A stretch of DNA of 64,000 nucleotides from JADLHS01 sp039806955 (GTDB lineage Bacteria > Verrucomicrobiota > Verrucomicrobiia > Limisphaerales > JADLHS01), in the NCBI GenBank assembly GCA_039806955.1, contig JBDHQI010000022.1, positions 5,776-69,775 on the forward strand, in the 5' to 3' direction. A model generated the notes under the pieces. It worked only from the letters and a program-made list of their open reading frames with translations. It ran no database searches and had not been told where the DNA came from. Positions 63,381-64,000 of this stretch are shown here, one piece after another. Each line of letters starts with the position of its first letter. The first letter of the stretch is position 1. A program made the translations under genes and the position numbers.

Positions 63381-64000
63381 GTTCGTTACCGTAGTTTCGT
63401 TACACTCACCATTCGGTCCACCAGCGTAATCCGGGCACACGAGCATTTGAAGGTCTGACCAAACGTCAACCCGCCCAAACGGTCAGCGACAAAGATAATC
63501 TTGGTTCACCTCTTAAGAAACAAGAGTGAGAGCGGGGCCTGGTTTTATTGGGGATTTTGCAGGGTCTGTTTTGGGAGCGCGGCGTTGCGGGTAACACAAA
63601 AAGGCCGGTCATGGGTGGCTTGAAAAAAATCCCACGCGGCCAAGGCGCGGATTAAGTTGTGGAACCGGAGGCGGGCCGCATGGTCGAAATGCAAGTGTGC
63701 AATCTCGTAATCGGGGTCGGGTCGCGTCCTTCAAGGATCACGCCCGCCACCAGTGATCGGGTCGGCGCACACGGGACCACGCTCCTGAACGGGTTCAAGG
63801 TGAACACCAGTGGCAGGCCGGGCTACAGCTTCCCTTCCGGTTCGCACTCACTTCACCACAACGCCCGCATTTTGCAAGCGCTCAAGTTTCTTCTGTGAAA
63901 GGGTGCGCGGCGGCGGTTGGTGTGCTCCTGAGAAACTAGCCGTGCAAGTCATTGGTTGGGAACGATTCGGCAGTTGAGGGACGCGGCCATGTTTTCGAGG
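63381..64000. other. Unassigned sequence at the window end
   Basis: No complete gene recognised. On the minus strand from about 63730 to 63545 an open frame without a start reads like protein (DYEIAHLHFDHAARLRF, then LAAWDFFQATHDRPF) and ends at a TAA; I cannot assign it. A plus-strand frame at 63659-63898 begins with ATG-like codons but has no ribosome site and lower protein-like character. The last 100 bases may belong to a gene continuing beyond the window. Confidence 0.35.

Overview
The window looks like a chromosomal segment of a free-living Verrucomicrobiota bacterium, probably the Pedosphaera/Limisphaera side of the phylum. This is inferred from gene content, not from an rRNA: a decayed PEP-CTERM protein gene, a DUF6600 lipoprotein, CotH-kinase plus lamin-tail proteins, a DUF5009 acyltransferase, secreted glycoside hydrolases next to right-handed beta-helix proteins, and a Ycf46/DUF1257/DUF2997 set. 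It is GC-rich and gene-dense. Many genes overlap by ATGA or GTGA junctions. I saw no transposase, integrase, phage gene, CRISPR array or rRNA.

Layout. 0.1-6.1 kb (minus): a P1B-type metal ATPase behind three SPFH-domain membrane proteins. 6.2-8.5 kb: an ABC-2 permease and a divergent beta-lactamase-fold lipoprotein. 8.5-11.4 kb (plus): an Mla-type lipid transport set whose ATPase has lost most catalytic motifs. 11.4-15.4 kb: a small membrane protein, serine acetyltransferase, an AsmA-like protein, a zinc-ribbon protein and RarA. 16.1-21.9 kb (plus): a polysaccharide-degrading cluster (GH2, small beta protein, pectate-lyase-like and beta-helix proteins). 22-23.2 kb: gene debris with palindromic repeats. 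23.2-24.4 kb: DUF5009 acyltransferase.

24.6-34.6 kb (plus) is the most unusual part: a 13-gene co-directional series starting with an ECF sigma factor. It continues with a protease-dead rhomboid-like protein, a PflX-like radical SAM protein, a Ycf46-type AAA ATPase with DUF1257 and DUF2997 proteins, a catalytically dead S26-like protein, a TPR protein, a PilT-type ATPase and a large secreted protein. 34.6-39.7 kb (minus): nucleoside hydrolase with its LacI regulator, a lipoprotein, and ClpX/ClpP. 39.9-43.2 kb: an OPA-type transporter, MGMT and two coiled-coil membrane proteins. 43.3 kb: tRNA-Arg(CCT), followed by a DUF6600 lipoprotein and a secreted protein.

46.6-52.7 kb (minus): a MacA/MacB-like/TolC tripartite efflux operon with the tRNA-modification gene tsaC inside it. 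52.9-56.3 kb (plus): TrpD, two GYF_2-domain membrane proteins, DUF2752, a small membrane protein and YraN. 56.4-59.5 kb (minus): a MnmC-like methyltransferase and a sensor kinase/response regulator pair. 59.5-62.5 kb: an intergenic region with PmrA-box-like direct repeats, a decayed VTC-domain gene and a CotH/lamin-tail protein. 62.5-64 kb: a small membrane protein, a leftover C-terminus of a phosphoserine-aminotransferase-like gene, and unassigned sequence.
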